Origin: Gammaproteobacteria bacterium
Lineage (GTDB): Bacteria; Pseudomonadota; Gammaproteobacteria; BMS3Bbin11
Length of the DNA stretch: 50,404 nt
Direction of reading: 5' to 3'
NCBI GenBank assembly: GCA_013150915.1
Contig: JAADJE010000055.1
Coordinates: 1-50,404 of the forward strand
This document shows positions 20,883-31,540 of the stretch, piece by piece. The translations under genes were made by a program, and so were the position numbers. Numbering within the stretch: the stretch's first letter is position 1; every line of letters starts with the position of its first letter. Under the pieces are notes generated by a model that saw nothing but the letters and a program-made list of their open reading frames with translations, was not told the origin of the DNA and made no database searches.

Positions 20883-21430
20883 AAAGAAATAACCTCCAGC
20901 AGGCATCGGAAAAACTGCATACCGGTGGCGTCATCGCCTACCCTACTGAGTCCTGTTACGGGCTAGGCTGTGACCCGAAAGATGAACAGGCCATAAAAAT
21001 GTTGCTGAAGATCAAGCACCGGGACTGGACAAAGGGCTTAATCCTGATTGCTGCTTCGGTGGAACAGCTCTATCCGTACATCGACACAAACAAATTCAAC
21101 ATCGATAAAACGGAGCCTGGCTGGCCAGGACCAATCACCTGGGTAGTGCCTGCCGCGGAGAATGTCAGCCAATATTTGCGGGGAGATCACGCTGGAATAG
21201 CTGTACGGGTAAGTGACCACCCCCTTACTGCCCTAATCTGTCGTACTTTCGATGGCCCCATTGTGTCAACCAGCGCGAATCCTGAGGGGTGTCCGCCGGC
21301 CCTGTCTGCGAGGGATGTGAGACGTTATTTCGGAGATAAAATTGACTTTATCGTTAAAGGATCGTTGGGCAGACTGAAAAAACCGACACCGATTTATGAT
21401 GTGCTGAGCGGGCTATGTTTGCGAACATAA
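20879..21430 (+). CDS. tsaC: Threonylcarbamoyl-AMP synthase (YrdC/Sua5)
   Basis: GGVIAYPTESCYGLGCDP, KGLILIAAS, STSANPEGCPP; start appears to be CTG overlapping the purD TGA. Confidence 0.87.
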   Translation: MKRNNLQQASEKLHTGGVIAYPTESCYGLGCDPKDEQAIKMLLKIKHRDWTKGLILIAASVEQLYPYIDTNKFNIDKTEPGWPGPITWVVPAAENVSQYLRGDHAGIAVRVSDHPLTALICRTFDGPIVSTSANPEGCPPALSARDVRRYFGDKIDFIVKGSLGRLKKPTPIYDVLSGLCLRT

Positions 21431-21450
21431 GTAAGGCAAAAAAATATATT

Positions 21451-21596
21451 CACTACAGAGGACACGGAGATTTAAATATTTTTGGCTTTGTTTCCTCCCG
21501 TAACGCCGCGCCGATATAATCCGTCATTGCGAGGAATAAGGATACGAAGCAAGCGTTATATGATTGTTCCTCTGTGACCTCCGTGTCCTCTGTGGT
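21451..21596. repeat. Inverted-pair intergenic repeat, same family as 15630-15774
   Basis: CACTACAGAGGACACGGAG 21451-21469; CTCTGTGACCTCCGTGTCCTCTGTGGT 21570-21596 identical to the 15748-15774 copy. Confidence 0.9.
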
Positions 21597-21606
21597 AAAA
21601 AATCTT

Positions 21607-23004
21607 TTACAGCTTTTCGAGGTCAGGCACCCCGCCAGGATTGTCTTCTACCTGTGACGCCATATCACGCAGTGCGGCCTGCAGGGCTTCTTCTATCGCG
21701 GGGTGGTAAAAGGGCATGCGAAGTAGATCAAACACGGTCAAATCCTGCTGGATACACCATGCCATGAGATGCGCCAGGTGCTCACCGTTTACGCAGAACA
21801 GCGTGGCACCCAACAGCTTGCCGGTTTTTTTATCCCCGTAGATACGAATCAGGCCCCGATTTTTAGTCATTATCAGGGCACGCCCTACCGGCGCCATTTT
21901 TATCTGACCGATAACCGTTTGCTGTTGATCAAGTTCTGACCACGGACGGCCCACAGTACAGATATTGGGATCGGTAAACGTTATTGCCAGCGGTGTTTTA
22001 CGTTTGTATGCCTGGAGGCTGTCACTGGCGGCATTGATGCCGGCAATTCTACCCTCATCACCGGCTTCATGCAGGACGGCTCGATCACCGTTTACATCAC
22101 CGGCGATGAAGACAGGCTGATCCCCACACTGCATGGTATTCGGATTGTAGAGCGGCACACCCTGCGGGTTCAACTCGATACCCAGATTCTCAAGTTTCAT
22201 TCCGGCAACATTAGGGCGGCGTCCCATGCTAAGCAATAAACTATCAACCCGTACACTATTTTCACCGGCAGTGACACGCAGGCCACCATCTTCCTCTGTT
22301 ACCTCTACCGCCTGTCCTCGCCACAGCGGAAACTCTCGCGCCAGTGTTTCAATGACCGACAGGTGAATCTCCGGATCCTCAATGCCACCGATTTGTTCCG
22401 CCATATCGATACCGGTGACATCGACATCCAGCCGTGCCAGTGCCTGACCAATTTCCAGACCAATCACACCCAGACCGATAACAGCCACAGACTCGGGAAG
22501 CTCATTGAGTTCAAAAAGGGTGTCGGTGGTGATAACACGGCCAGAAAACACCTCCCAGGCCTGTGGGATGACGGGTGTCGTACCGCTGGTAATCACTACG
22601 CTACTGAAGTTGACGGTGTCTTCACCTACACGCAGCTGCCCAGGTTTGATGAATTCTGCCTGGCCATTCATTATGTGGTCTTTCAAACGTTTGTCATTAC
22701 TGGCGAAAACACGTTCAACAAACATGTCCCGAAGTTCGCGCACGAACTCCATAACTTCTTCTTTATCGACCGACAGTTGTTCGCTACCTTCTATGCCTTC
22801 ACGTTCGAGTGCTTTACGACGATGAAAATCTTCAGCCACCTGAATAAGTGCCTTAGAAGGCATGCACCCGACCCGCGAACAGGTCGTGCCCAGTTCGCCA
22901 TTCTGAACTATCAGATAGCTTTTACCCTTGCGTATTACCTGTGATAACGCATACAGACCCGCCGATCCCGCACCGATTATGACGACATCTACATTATGTT
23001 CCAT
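21607..23004 (-). CDS. FAD-dependent pyridine nucleotide-disulfide oxidoreductase (dihydrolipoamide dehydrogenase-like)
   Basis: VVIIGAGSAGLYAL; redox-active GTTCSRVGCMPSKALI; C-terminal HPAIEEAL. Confidence 0.9.
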   Translation of the reverse strand: MEHNVDVVIIGAGSAGLYALSQVIRKGKSYLIVQNGELGTTCSRVGCMPSKALIQVAEDFHRRKALEREGIEGSEQLSVDKEEVMEFVRELRDMFVERVFASNDKRLKDHIMNGQAEFIKPGQLRVGEDTVNFSSVVITSGTTPVIPQAWEVFSGRVITTDTLFELNELPESVAVIGLGVIGLEIGQALARLDVDVTGIDMAEQIGGIEDPEIHLSVIETLAREFPLWRGQAVEVTEEDGGLRVTAGENSVRVDSLLLSMGRRPNVAGMKLENLGIELNPQGVPLYNPNTMQCGDQPVFIAGDVNGDRAVLHEAGDEGRIAGINAASDSLQAYKRKTPLAITFTDPNICTVGRPWSELDQQQTVIGQIKMAPVGRALIMTKNRGLIRIYGDKKTGKLLGATLFCVNGEHLAHLMAWCIQQDLTVFDLLRMPFYHPAIEEALQAALRDMASQVEDNPGGVPDLEKL

Positions 23005-23008
23005 ATTT

Positions 23009-23160
23009 AGGGCACCCTCTTAATCCATGAATATTCATCCCAAAGCGCCCCTCTCTGCGTTAAGGATCTTCGCAATAGCAAGGCTATTACGTGCGATCCT
23101 TGCCTTGATATGAACGATTTGGAACGCAATCTGATCTATCCAGAATTAATAGAGGTACCC
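23009..23160. mobile_element. MITE-like element, copy A (inverted relative to 44874-45032)
   Basis: About 150 bp alignable to the reverse complement of 44874-45032; termini GGGcacCCTCTTAATCC / ATTAATAGAGGtaCCC. Confidence 0.8.
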
Positions 23161-23178
23161 TTTTGTCTGTTTTAAATT

Positions 23179-23938
23179 CTATGCTTCTTTGATGGGATTT
23201 TCCGTCTGCGCCTCAACTTCATGTATACCGGCTTCAACCTTTCGTTGATCACCAAGATAGTAGCGCTTTTGTGCCTGCATGGTCTCATCCAGCTCATAGA
23301 CCAGGGGAATACCCGTGGGCATGTTAACCCTGGCAATATCTTCATCCGAGATATTTTCGATGTACTTCATCAGGGCCCGTAAACTGTTACCGTGTGCACA
23401 GATCATGACCTGTTTGTTGGCCTCTATCATTGGGCGAATAGTGCTTTCCCAGTACTCAAGCACGCGATTCAGGGTATCGTGCAAAGATTCAGTGTTCGGC
23501 AATTTATTGCCAAGATCACTGTAGCGCGCATCGTACATCGGGTGACGGGGGTCAGACCTACTCAACTCAGGCGGCCTACTCTCAAACCCCCTGCGCCATT
23601 TCTGTACCTGTTCCTCACCGTAGTTCTTAATCACTTCCTTCTTATCCATGCCCTGTAATGCACCGTAATGCCGCTCATTAAGAACCCATGATTTATCCAC
23701 AGGAACCCACATTAAATCCATGTTGTCGAGGATGATCCAGGTAGTACGAATTGATCGTTTAAGCAATGAAGTGTAGACCCGATCGAAGACAAAACCCGCA
23801 TCTTTAAGTAGTATAGCTGCCTCAGTGGCCTCTTCTATCCATCCCGCGTTCAGTCAGATCAACATCTGTCCAGCCGGTAAAACGATTTTCCAGATTCCAC
23901 ATGCTCTGTCCGTGGCGGACAAGTACTAGCCTTTTCAT
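23179..23938 (-). pseudogene. gpmA: 2,3-bisphosphoglycerate-dependent phosphoglycerate mutase, frameshifted by a 4-bp tandem duplication
   Basis: N-terminus [32 protein letters not shown] then GGATGGAT shift; remainder [34 protein letters not shown] in another frame. Confidence 0.88.
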
Positions 23939-24030
23939 TAATATTTTCTCTCTAAAAAATTCTGGAGAAGTCTAAAGCTTAACGCTTAAAGTATAAAGGG
24001 AAAAGAATACCGGTATCTCTCTTTGAGCTT

Positions 24031-26418
24031 TCAGCTTTGGGCTTTGCGTTGCCGTTCCGCTATATCCAGCCATGTCTCAATAATGGTGTCAGGACTCAGT
24101 GACAGGCTGCTAATCCCCTGTTCAACCAGCCATGCGGCGAAATCAGGATAATCCGATGGCCCCTGTCCGCAGATGCCAATATACTTATCGTGCTTCTGAC
24201 ACGCCTTGATCGCCATCAGTAGCATCTTGTAGATGGCCGGATCACGTTCATCGAACAAATGTGCCACAAGCCCTGAGTCACGATCTAGCCCCAGGGTCAA
24301 CTGGGTCAAGTCATTGGATCCGATCGAAAAACCGTCGAAATACTGCAAAAACTCCTCGGCCATTATGGCATTGGAGGGAAGCTCACACATCATTAAAATC
24401 TTCAGGCCATTTTCACCGCGGCGCAACCCATTTTCTGCCAGCAGCTCGATGATGCCTGAGGCCTCGCCCAGCGTGCGGACAAAGGGTACCATGATCTGAA
24501 TATTGAGCAACCCCATATCATTTCGAACCGACTTGAGTGCTCGACATTCCATAGCAAAACTTTCTTTAAACTGGGGTGAAAGATAACGTGCGGTACCCCG
24601 GTAGCCAATCATTGGATTTTCTTCATCGGGCTCGTAGAGTTCACCGCCCAGCAGGTTAATGTATTCATTACTCTTGAAGTCAGACAGCCGTACGATCACT
24701 GGCTGCGGGGAAAATGCGGCGGCAATGGTGGCAATGCCTTCTTTAAGTTTTCTGATATAGAATTCTACAGGGCCGTCATAGCCCGCTATTTTTTCGACTA
24801 TCTGCCGCTGCAGGTCTTCCGGTAAACGGCTGTAATTAAGCAAGGCCTGTGGGTGTACACCAATCATAGCGTTTATAATAAATTCCAGCCGCGCTAAGCC
24901 AACGCCCTGATTGGGCAGGCGTGAAAAATCAAAGGCGCGTGTTGGATTTCCGACATTCATCATCAGTTTTACCGGTACGTCAGGTAAACTATCAACCTCA
25001 TGCCTTTCCACCTCAAACGCCAGCTTCCCTTCATAGACGCAGCCCGTATCACCTTCTGCACAGCAAACGGTAAGCTCCTGCCCACTACGAATACTGTCTG
25101 TGGCATTCCCGCAACCAACGATGGCTGGAATATCCAGCTCTCGTGCGATGATTGCCGCGTGACAGGTACGGCCACCACGGTTGGTGACTATCGCCGATGC
25201 GCGCTTCATGATCGGCTCCCAATCCGGGTCGGTCATGTCGGTCACCAGCACGTCTCCAGCCTGTATCGCCTCCATCTTCGACGGATCATGGATAACCCGG
25301 GCTATCCCTCTGCCAATACGCCGGCCTATTGCCCTGCCGGTAATTAACACGGGGCCTTTCTGCTGCAGACGATAACGTATTATCACCGCACCGCCCTGCT
25401 CCCTGCTCCGTACTGTTTCCGGTCTTGCCTGCACAATATAGAGTTCGCCGTCTACACCATCAAGTGCCCACTCTATATCCATCGGTCTGCCATAGTGCTG
25501 TTCGATAGAGACGGCATGGCGAGCTAAGGCCTCGACCTGTTCATCCGTAATACAGAAGCGTTGACGGCCACTCTCATCCACCTCGATGGTGCGCACCGAC
25601 TTACCCTGTTCCGACGCGCCGGTAAAAATCATCTTGATCGCCTTTTCACCTAAAGAACGGCTGAGTATGGCCTCCTGTCCAGCTGCCAGCGCCGGTTTAT
25701 AAACAAAAAATTCATCCGGATTGACGGCGCCCTGGACCACTGTTTCACCCAGCCCCCAGGCGCCGGTGATAAAAACGGTATCGCTGAAACCACTCTCTGT
25801 GTCCAGGGTAAAAATTACCCCGGCACTGCCAATGTCACTGCGTATCATGCGCTGAATGCCTGCTGACAGCGCGACCGCCGCATGATCAAAACCCTGGTGC
25901 ACACGATAAGCGATTGCTCGGTTGCTGAAAAGTGAGGCAAATACCCGGTGGACGGCATCCAGCACGTTGCCGATGCCAGATATATTGAGACAGGTTTCCT
26001 GCAGGCCAGCAAATGAGGCCTCGGGCAGATCCTCAGCCGTAGCGGAAGAACGCACGGCAACGGCCACATTGCTGCCAAACTGTTGCTCCATCTGTCGATA
26101 GGACTGGGCAATCTCCTTCTGTAGACGCTCCCCTAAGGGGGCATCCGTCAGCCAGTATCGGATTTCATTTCCGGTTGACGCCAGCGCATTGACATCATCG
26201 GCATCAAGATCCTGCAGGCGCTGGTTGATTTTTGTATCGAGATTGTTGTCGGCTAGAAATTCACGATAAGCCTCTGCGGTGGTGGCAAAGCCCCCCGGAA
26301 CTTTTACCCCGGCAACGGACAGGTGATTGATCATTTCACCGAGCGACGCATTTTTACCGCCAACGATAGCGACATCTGCATTGCCGACTTCTTCAAGACC
26401 AACGACCCGCTTTTTCAT
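24031..26418 (-). CDS. ppsA: Phosphoenolpyruvate synthase
   Basis: [52 protein letters not shown]. Confidence 0.96.
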   Translation of the reverse strand: MKKRVVGLEEVGNADVAIVGGKNASLGEMINHLSVAGVKVPGGFATTAEAYREFLADNNLDTKINQRLQDLDADDVNALASTGNEIRYWLTDAPLGERLQKEIAQSYRQMEQQFGSNVAVAVRSSATAEDLPEASFAGLQETCLNISGIGNVLDAVHRVFASLFSNRAIAYRVHQGFDHAAVALSAGIQRMIRSDIGSAGVIFTLDTESGFSDTVFITGAWGLGETVVQGAVNPDEFFVYKPALAAGQEAILSRSLGEKAIKMIFTGASEQGKSVRTIEVDESGRQRFCITDEQVEALARHAVSIEQHYGRPMDIEWALDGVDGELYIVQARPETVRSREQGGAVIIRYRLQQKGPVLITGRAIGRRIGRGIARVIHDPSKMEAIQAGDVLVTDMTDPDWEPIMKRASAIVTNRGGRTCHAAIIARELDIPAIVGCGNATDSIRSGQELTVCCAEGDTGCVYEGKLAFEVERHEVDSLPDVPVKLMMNVGNPTRAFDFSRLPNQGVGLARLEFIINAMIGVHPQALLNYSRLPEDLQRQIVEKIAGYDGPVEFYIRKLKEGIATIAAAFSPQPVIVRLSDFKSNEYINLLGGELYEPDEENPMIGYRGTARYLSPQFKESFAMECRALKSVRNDMGLLNIQIMVPFVRTLGEASGIIELLAENGLRRGENGLKILMMCELPSNAIMAEEFLQYFDGFSIGSNDLTQLTLGLDRDSGLVAHLFDERDPAIYKMLLMAIKACQKHDKYIGICGQGPSDYPDFAAWLVEQGISSLSLSPDTIIETWLDIAERQRKAQS

Positions 26419-26434
26419 TGTCCTGTGCCTTTAA

Positions 26435-27883
26435 TTAGCCAATAGCAGGCGGTCCATCTCTCCCGCGTCGTATGGAGGGTGTATCCTTTGTTGACGGCGA
26501 AACCGGTGTTTCTATCTGAATGACCTCTGCCGGTTTGACACGCTTGCTGCCCTCGCTGTCTACCGGCTTCCGATCTATTGTGCTGAAGGGATCGGAAGTG
26601 CGCTTATCCCTGTCACCCGATCCTGGGCCTGTGCGCCGGCCATCCCGTGGCTTATTGTAACGATCTCCCTTATTCTGCCTGTTGTGTGGTGTACTTGAAG
26701 AAGGCTTCAATTCTGCCAGCATTTCTGGCTCAATTTTGCCGGACGGAATGGGCTTGCCGATAAATTTCTCGATATCCATCAAAAAATAGGCAGTGTCTTC
26801 ACAGGCAAAGGATATGGCATCACCGGATGCCCCGGCGCGTGCGGTGCGGCCAATGCGATGGACGTAATCCTCGGCATCCTGTGGTAGATCATAATTGAAG
26901 ATATGGGATACGGCAGGTATATGCAGGCCTCTGGCCGCCACATCTGTTGCCACCAAAATACTAATTTTATCATCCTTGAAATCCTGTAACAGCCTTTCAC
27001 GCTTTAGCTGTGGCACATCACCAGAGATGATCCCTGCTTTGAATCCGTTGGCGCGAAGACCATTATAGATTTTCTCGGCAACCCATTTCATATTGACAAA
27101 AATAAGTGTACGAGCGGGCTTATGTTGGTTCAACAGACCAACCAGCAACGGTAGTTTCTCCTCATTGCCCGGGTGATAGACAATCTGGGTGATTTTATCT
27201 GCAGTGACTGTTTCACTTTCGATTTTAACTTCTACCGGATCATTCATGTGCTCATAGGCCAGTTCTTCTACACGATGACTCAGCGTTGCTGAGAAAAGCA
27301 TGCTGAGGCGGTTAGCCGGCGCAGTCATTCGATGCAACAGATAACGAATGTCCTTGATAAAACCCATATCGAACATGCGGTCCGCTTCATCCAGGATCAG
27401 CACATCAAGCCGATCCAGTTTATACAGACCCTGTTTGAAGTAATCGATTAAACGACCAGGGGTGCCAACGAGAATATCGACACCATTTTCCAGCATTTTG
27501 CGCTGCGTATCATAACCCGTGCCGCCATAGATGAGCCCCAGCTTGAGTCCGGTATACCGGCCAATAACACTTGCATCCTTTTCAATTTGTATCGCCAGTT
27601 CTCGGGTAGGCGCGAGGATCAATACCCGTGGTTGGTTCTTTATTCGTTCCACATCCGGCTCTTTAGCCAACAGATGCTGGTAGGCGGCCAGCAGGAAGGC
27701 CATGGTTTTACCTGTACCGGTCTGTGCCTGTCCCGCAACATCCTTGCCAACGAGTGCATACGGCAGTGTTTCCGCCTGTATGGGTGTGCAAAACTCGAAG
27801 CCGGCCTCATTCAGTCCCTGTAACAGGGACTCATGGAGTGCAAAATCACTGAATTTTTTATCCGTAAGATGTGTCGTCGTCAT
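26435..27883 (-). CDS. rhlB: DEAD-box ATP-dependent RNA helicase (RhlB-like)
   Basis: AQTGTGKT, PTRELAIQ, DEAD, SAT, HRIGRTARAG motifs; basic C-terminal tail. Confidence 0.85.
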   Translation of the reverse strand: MTTTHLTDKKFSDFALHESLLQGLNEAGFEFCTPIQAETLPYALVGKDVAGQAQTGTGKTMAFLLAAYQHLLAKEPDVERIKNQPRVLILAPTRELAIQIEKDASVIGRYTGLKLGLIYGGTGYDTQRKMLENGVDILVGTPGRLIDYFKQGLYKLDRLDVLILDEADRMFDMGFIKDIRYLLHRMTAPANRLSMLFSATLSHRVEELAYEHMNDPVEVKIESETVTADKITQIVYHPGNEEKLPLLVGLLNQHKPARTLIFVNMKWVAEKIYNGLRANGFKAGIISGDVPQLKRERLLQDFKDDKISILVATDVAARGLHIPAVSHIFNYDLPQDAEDYVHRIGRTARAGASGDAISFACEDTAYFLMDIEKFIGKPIPSGKIEPEMLAELKPSSSTPHNRQNKGDRYNKPRDGRRTGPGSGDRDKRTSDPFSTIDRKPVDSEGSKRVKPAEVIQIETPVSPSTKDTPSIRRGRDGPPAIG

Positions 27884-27887
27884 TTAA

Positions 27888-28150
27888 GGAACCTCTGATC
27901 AATTATGCCATATCTCTGGCTTACAGGCTGACTCACAATCAAGGCACGGCTTTGAAAGCGTGCCTGGGCCGGGGCGAGAAGCTGCAACGCAGAGTGTGAA
28001 TCAGCCTGTAAGCCCCGGAGGGCGAGGCCTGAAGCGCACACCTACAGCATTGTGCTTCTTGCAAAGGACCGGGCCATTCACTACAAAGCACGCTTTATAG
28101 CTGCACGCTTCAGGTCTCGCAGAGACGTAGCATAATTGATCAGAGGTTCC
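27888..28150. mobile_element. MITE-like nested palindromic element with 21-bp perfect terminal inverted repeats
   Basis: GGAACCTCTGATCAATTATGC (27888-27908) / GCATAATTGATCAGAGGTTCC (28130-28150); inner IRs 27918-27937 / 27995-28014 and 28023-28036 / 28106-28120. Confidence 0.88.
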
Positions 28151-28280
28151 CTAATCGCAATGTTATCAGGAAATAGACCAAAGGTGGACTTGCAATAACG
28201 CCGTGATTGGGCTGAAATAGAAATCTTTATCCCCCCACTGATATTAATAAACTGGTATCCACTAAACTAAGAGGAAAGCA

Positions 28281-28607
28281 ATGAGCAATTCCATTATTCA
28301 GGTTTCTGATGATAATTTCGAGGAAGTCGTCTTACGTTCATCTGAGCCTGTGCTGGTCGATTACTGGGCAGAATGGTGTGGTCCGTGCAAGATGATCACA
28401 CCACTACTGGAAGAAATTGTGGTCGAATACGGCGATAAAATAAAGGTCACCAAGCTCAATATTGACGATAATCCGGCTACACCACCAAAATACGGTATAC
28501 GAGGAATCCCAACATTGATGCTGTTCAAGGACGGCAATGTTGAAGCGACAAAAGTGGGCGCGATGTCGAAATCACAGTTAACGGCCTTTATTGATGCCAA
28601 TTCCTGA
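28281..28607 (+). CDS. trxA: Thioredoxin
   Basis: [29 protein letters not shown]. Confidence 0.97.
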   Translation: MSNSIIQVSDDNFEEVVLRSSEPVLVDYWAEWCGPCKMITPLLEEIVVEYGDKIKVTKLNIDDNPATPPKYGIRGIPTLMLFKDGNVEATKVGAMSKSQLTAFIDANS

Positions 28608-28880
28608 GAAAAAAAGACAATTCCTGGGGGAACGACTATTTTGATGTTCTTTAACGTTCAGGTTTTTAATAAATTAAAAACTTTACCTCCAGACCCCGGA
28701 GTGCTAGTCTTATACAAACATAAGGATAATCCTTAAGAAAGAATCAACGGCTCACTCGAGCACGCTCAATAGCAGCAATCAACAGCAAAACAGTACTAAA
28801 ATAAAAGAAATCTACCGGAAACTCCCGGGTTTCACTCAATCAATCCCTGGACAATAACTGTCCGCCACACACTCTCAGCT

Positions 28881-30155
28881 ATGAATCAACCTGAATCTAT
28901 TCACCTATCCGAAATTAAACGCATGACGCCTACCGACCTGGTCGAGCATGCCTCCGAACTTAAACTGAACAACATCTCCCGCATGCGCAAGCAGGATCAG
29001 ATTTTTGCGATCCTCAAAGCAGAATCAAAACGCGGCACCAAAATAGCCGGTGAAGGTGTCGTTGAAATTCTACAGGACGGCTTTGGCTTTCTACGTTCTG
29101 CCGACAGTTCCTATCTCGCCGGACCGGATGACATTTACGTTTCACCCAGCCAGATTCGCCGCTTCAGCTTACGCACTGGCGATACCATTACGGGGCAGAT
29201 CAGACCACCGAAGGATTCCGAACGCTATTTTGCCCTGCTCAAAGTCGAAACAATTAATGGCCAGCATCCCGACGAGGTCAAAAACAAGATTTTGTTCGAA
29301 AACCTGACTCCGCTGCACCCCAATAAGAGACTGCCTCTGGAACGGGAAAACGGTTCAGCTGAAGACATTACCAGCCGAATTATTGACCTTGTTGCACCGA
29401 TTGGAAAAGGGCAACGTGGTCTGATAGTTTCGTCACCCAAAAGCGGTAAAACGGTTATGCTGCAGCAAATCGCTCACGCTATTTCTAACAACAGCCCGGA
29501 TGTCGAAATCATCGTACTGCTAATCGATGAACGCCCGGAAGAAGTCACCGAGATGCAGCGCACCATTCGTGGCGAAGTCATCGCCTCAACCTTTGATGAA
29601 CCGGCGTCACGCCACGTGCAGGTAGCAGAAATGGTCATCGAAAAGGCCAAGCGTCTGGTCGAGCATAAACGTGATGTGGTGATTCTGCTGGATTCTATTA
29701 CCCGCCTGGCACGCGCTTATAACACGGTTGCACCGTCATCCGGCAAGGTATTGACCGGTGGCGTCGATGCCAACGCATTACAACGCCCAAAACGTTTCTT
29801 CGGTGCCGCACGAAATATAGAAGAAGGTGGCAGCCTGACCATCCTTGCCACGGCACTGATCGAAACCGGCTCAAAAATGGATGATGTCATCTACGAAGAG
29901 TTCAAGGGTACCGGCAACATGGAAATCCATCTCGACCGCCGTATCGCCGAACGTCGTATTTACCCGACTATCATCATCAACAAGTCCGGCACGCGACGTG
30001 AGGAATTGTTGACCGCCCCTGATGAACTGCAGAAAATCTGGCTGCTGCGAAACCTGCTACATCCGATGGACGATGTAGAAGCGGTAATTTTTATGATCGA
30101 CAAAATGAAGGCCACAAAAAATAATGCCGAATTCTTCAAATCGATGAAGGGCTAA
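28881..30155 (+). CDS. rho: Transcription termination factor Rho
   Basis: [57 protein letters not shown]. Confidence 0.98.
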   Translation: MNQPESIHLSEIKRMTPTDLVEHASELKLNNISRMRKQDQIFAILKAESKRGTKIAGEGVVEILQDGFGFLRSADSSYLAGPDDIYVSPSQIRRFSLRTGDTITGQIRPPKDSERYFALLKVETINGQHPDEVKNKILFENLTPLHPNKRLPLERENGSAEDITSRIIDLVAPIGKGQRGLIVSSPKSGKTVMLQQIAHAISNNSPDVEIIVLLIDERPEEVTEMQRTIRGEVIASTFDEPASRHVQVAEMVIEKAKRLVEHKRDVVILLDSITRLARAYNTVAPSSGKVLTGGVDANALQRPKRFFGAARNIEEGGSLTILATALIETGSKMDDVIYEEFKGTGNMEIHLDRRIAERRIYPTIIINKSGTRREELLTAPDELQKIWLLRNLLHPMDDVEAVIFMIDKMKATKNNAEFFKSMKG

Positions 30156-30270
30156 AGAGCTCAATCAGCAATTACAACATCATGCTTGAGTTTTTAGCAG
30201 AATTTGCTATCATTCGCGCCCTTTTCCTGCAACCCGGCAAAAACACCGCATACGGTGGAGTGACAAGATA

Positions 30271-30475
30271 ATGAAGGAAGCGACGCACCCCGATTACAGC
30301 ACCATGCAGGTCACCTGCACCTGTGGTAACACATTTGAAACCCGATCCACGTTGGGCCATGATCTCAATGTCGAAGTCTGCTCCCAGTGCCATCTATACT
30401 GGCAAGCAAAAAATACTCGATACCGCAGGTCGTGTGAGTAAATTCAAGGATAAATATAGTCGCGGTAAGAAATAG
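30271..30475 (+). pseudogene. rpmE: 50S ribosomal protein L31, frameshifted
   Basis: MKEATHPDYSTMQVTCTCGNTFETRSTLGHDLNVEVCSQCH in frame, then TGKQKILDTAGRVSKFKDKYSRGKK* in the +1 frame; uncorrected frame stops at 30441. Confidence 0.88.
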
Positions 30476-30498
30476 ACCGACTTTATTTTTCTTCTGAG

Positions 30499-30530
30499 AA
30501 GGGCGCCAGTTGGTGCCCTTTTTTATTTTT
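30499..30530 (+). terminator. Rho-independent terminator after rpmE
   Basis: GGGCGCCA-GT-TGGTGCCC stem followed by T-rich tract. Confidence 0.85.
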
Positions 30531-30664
30531 TGTGCAGGCGCACGGCTGGCCTTTTCTGTTTTATTTAATTCGACAAAAAAGGAGACCACCACCCAGGTTC
30601 CAGCACAACAAAAAACCCCACCCCAAGTGTATAATACAAAGCAATTTAAACAACAAAACCACCC

Positions 30665-31528
30665 ATGAACCTTTCAACCTGCATTGAAAATGCTGCCACC
30701 CGACTTGAAACCGCCGAGGTGTTCTTTGGTCACGGTACCGATAACGCCTGGGACGAAGCGGCCTGGCTGATTCTCCATGCACTCGGCATCCCCATTAACG
30801 AAGATGCAGACCTGAATATGCTAATCAACAGCACCCAGCAAACGGCCATCAACACTCTTTTGCAACAAAGAATTGAATCTCGCAAACCGGTGGCTTATCT
30901 GACTGGAACGGCCTGGTTTGCCGGGTTGCCTTTTCATACTGCTGAGGGCGTTATCGTTCCCCGCTCCCACATTGGCGGCTTCCTGCTTGAAAGAGGGCGC
31001 CCCTGGATATCGCCACAAAAAGTAAAGCACGTCCTTGACCTGTGTACCGGCAGCGGCTGCATTGCTGTTGCCGCTGCCGTGGCATTTTCTGAAGCCAGTA
31101 TAGACGCCACTGATATTGATCCCCTTGCCCTGGCCTTAGCTGAGAAAAATATCAACGAGTACAAAATGGAAAGTCGAATTCAGCTGATCGAATCTGATAT
31201 TTTTCAGAACCTGTCAGCGGTTTACGACTTAATTCTGTCCAACCCACCCTATGTTCCTGCTGGAGAAATCAGCCATTTCCCGCCTGAATATCAGCATGAA
31301 CCTGCTGCCGCCTTCGATGGGGGTGAAGACGGTCTTAATCTTGTTCGTAAGATACTTGCTGACGCGGCACCCTTTCTTGCACCGGAAGGCCATATCGTTA
31401 TAGAAGTGGGTGAAAGCTGGACCACACTGGAACGGGCTTACCCACGTGCTGTGTTTAACTGGATCGAGACAGGTGTTGAGGATTCAGGTTTATTTATTCT
31501 GTCGCGTGAGGAACTGGAAGAATTTTAA
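30665..31528 (+). CDS. prmB: 50S ribosomal protein L3 N5-glutamine methyltransferase
   Basis: HemK-like NPPYVP; VLDLCTGSGCIAVA; second PrmC paralogue in window. Confidence 0.92.
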   Translation: MNLSTCIENAATRLETAEVFFGHGTDNAWDEAAWLILHALGIPINEDADLNMLINSTQQTAINTLLQQRIESRKPVAYLTGTAWFAGLPFHTAEGVIVPRSHIGGFLLERGRPWISPQKVKHVLDLCTGSGCIAVAAAVAFSEASIDATDIDPLALALAEKNINEYKMESRIQLIESDIFQNLSAVYDLILSNPPYVPAGEISHFPPEYQHEPAAAFDGGEDGLNLVRKILADAAPFLAPEGHIVIEVGESWTTLERAYPRAVFNWIETGVEDSGLFILSREELEEF

Positions 31529-31540
31529 ATTTACAGTAGA

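Noticed and set aside
23693-23701. DnaA box TTATCCACA
   Set aside because: Single occurrence inside gpmA coding sequence, far from the dnaN/gyrB end and not clustered; likely chance.
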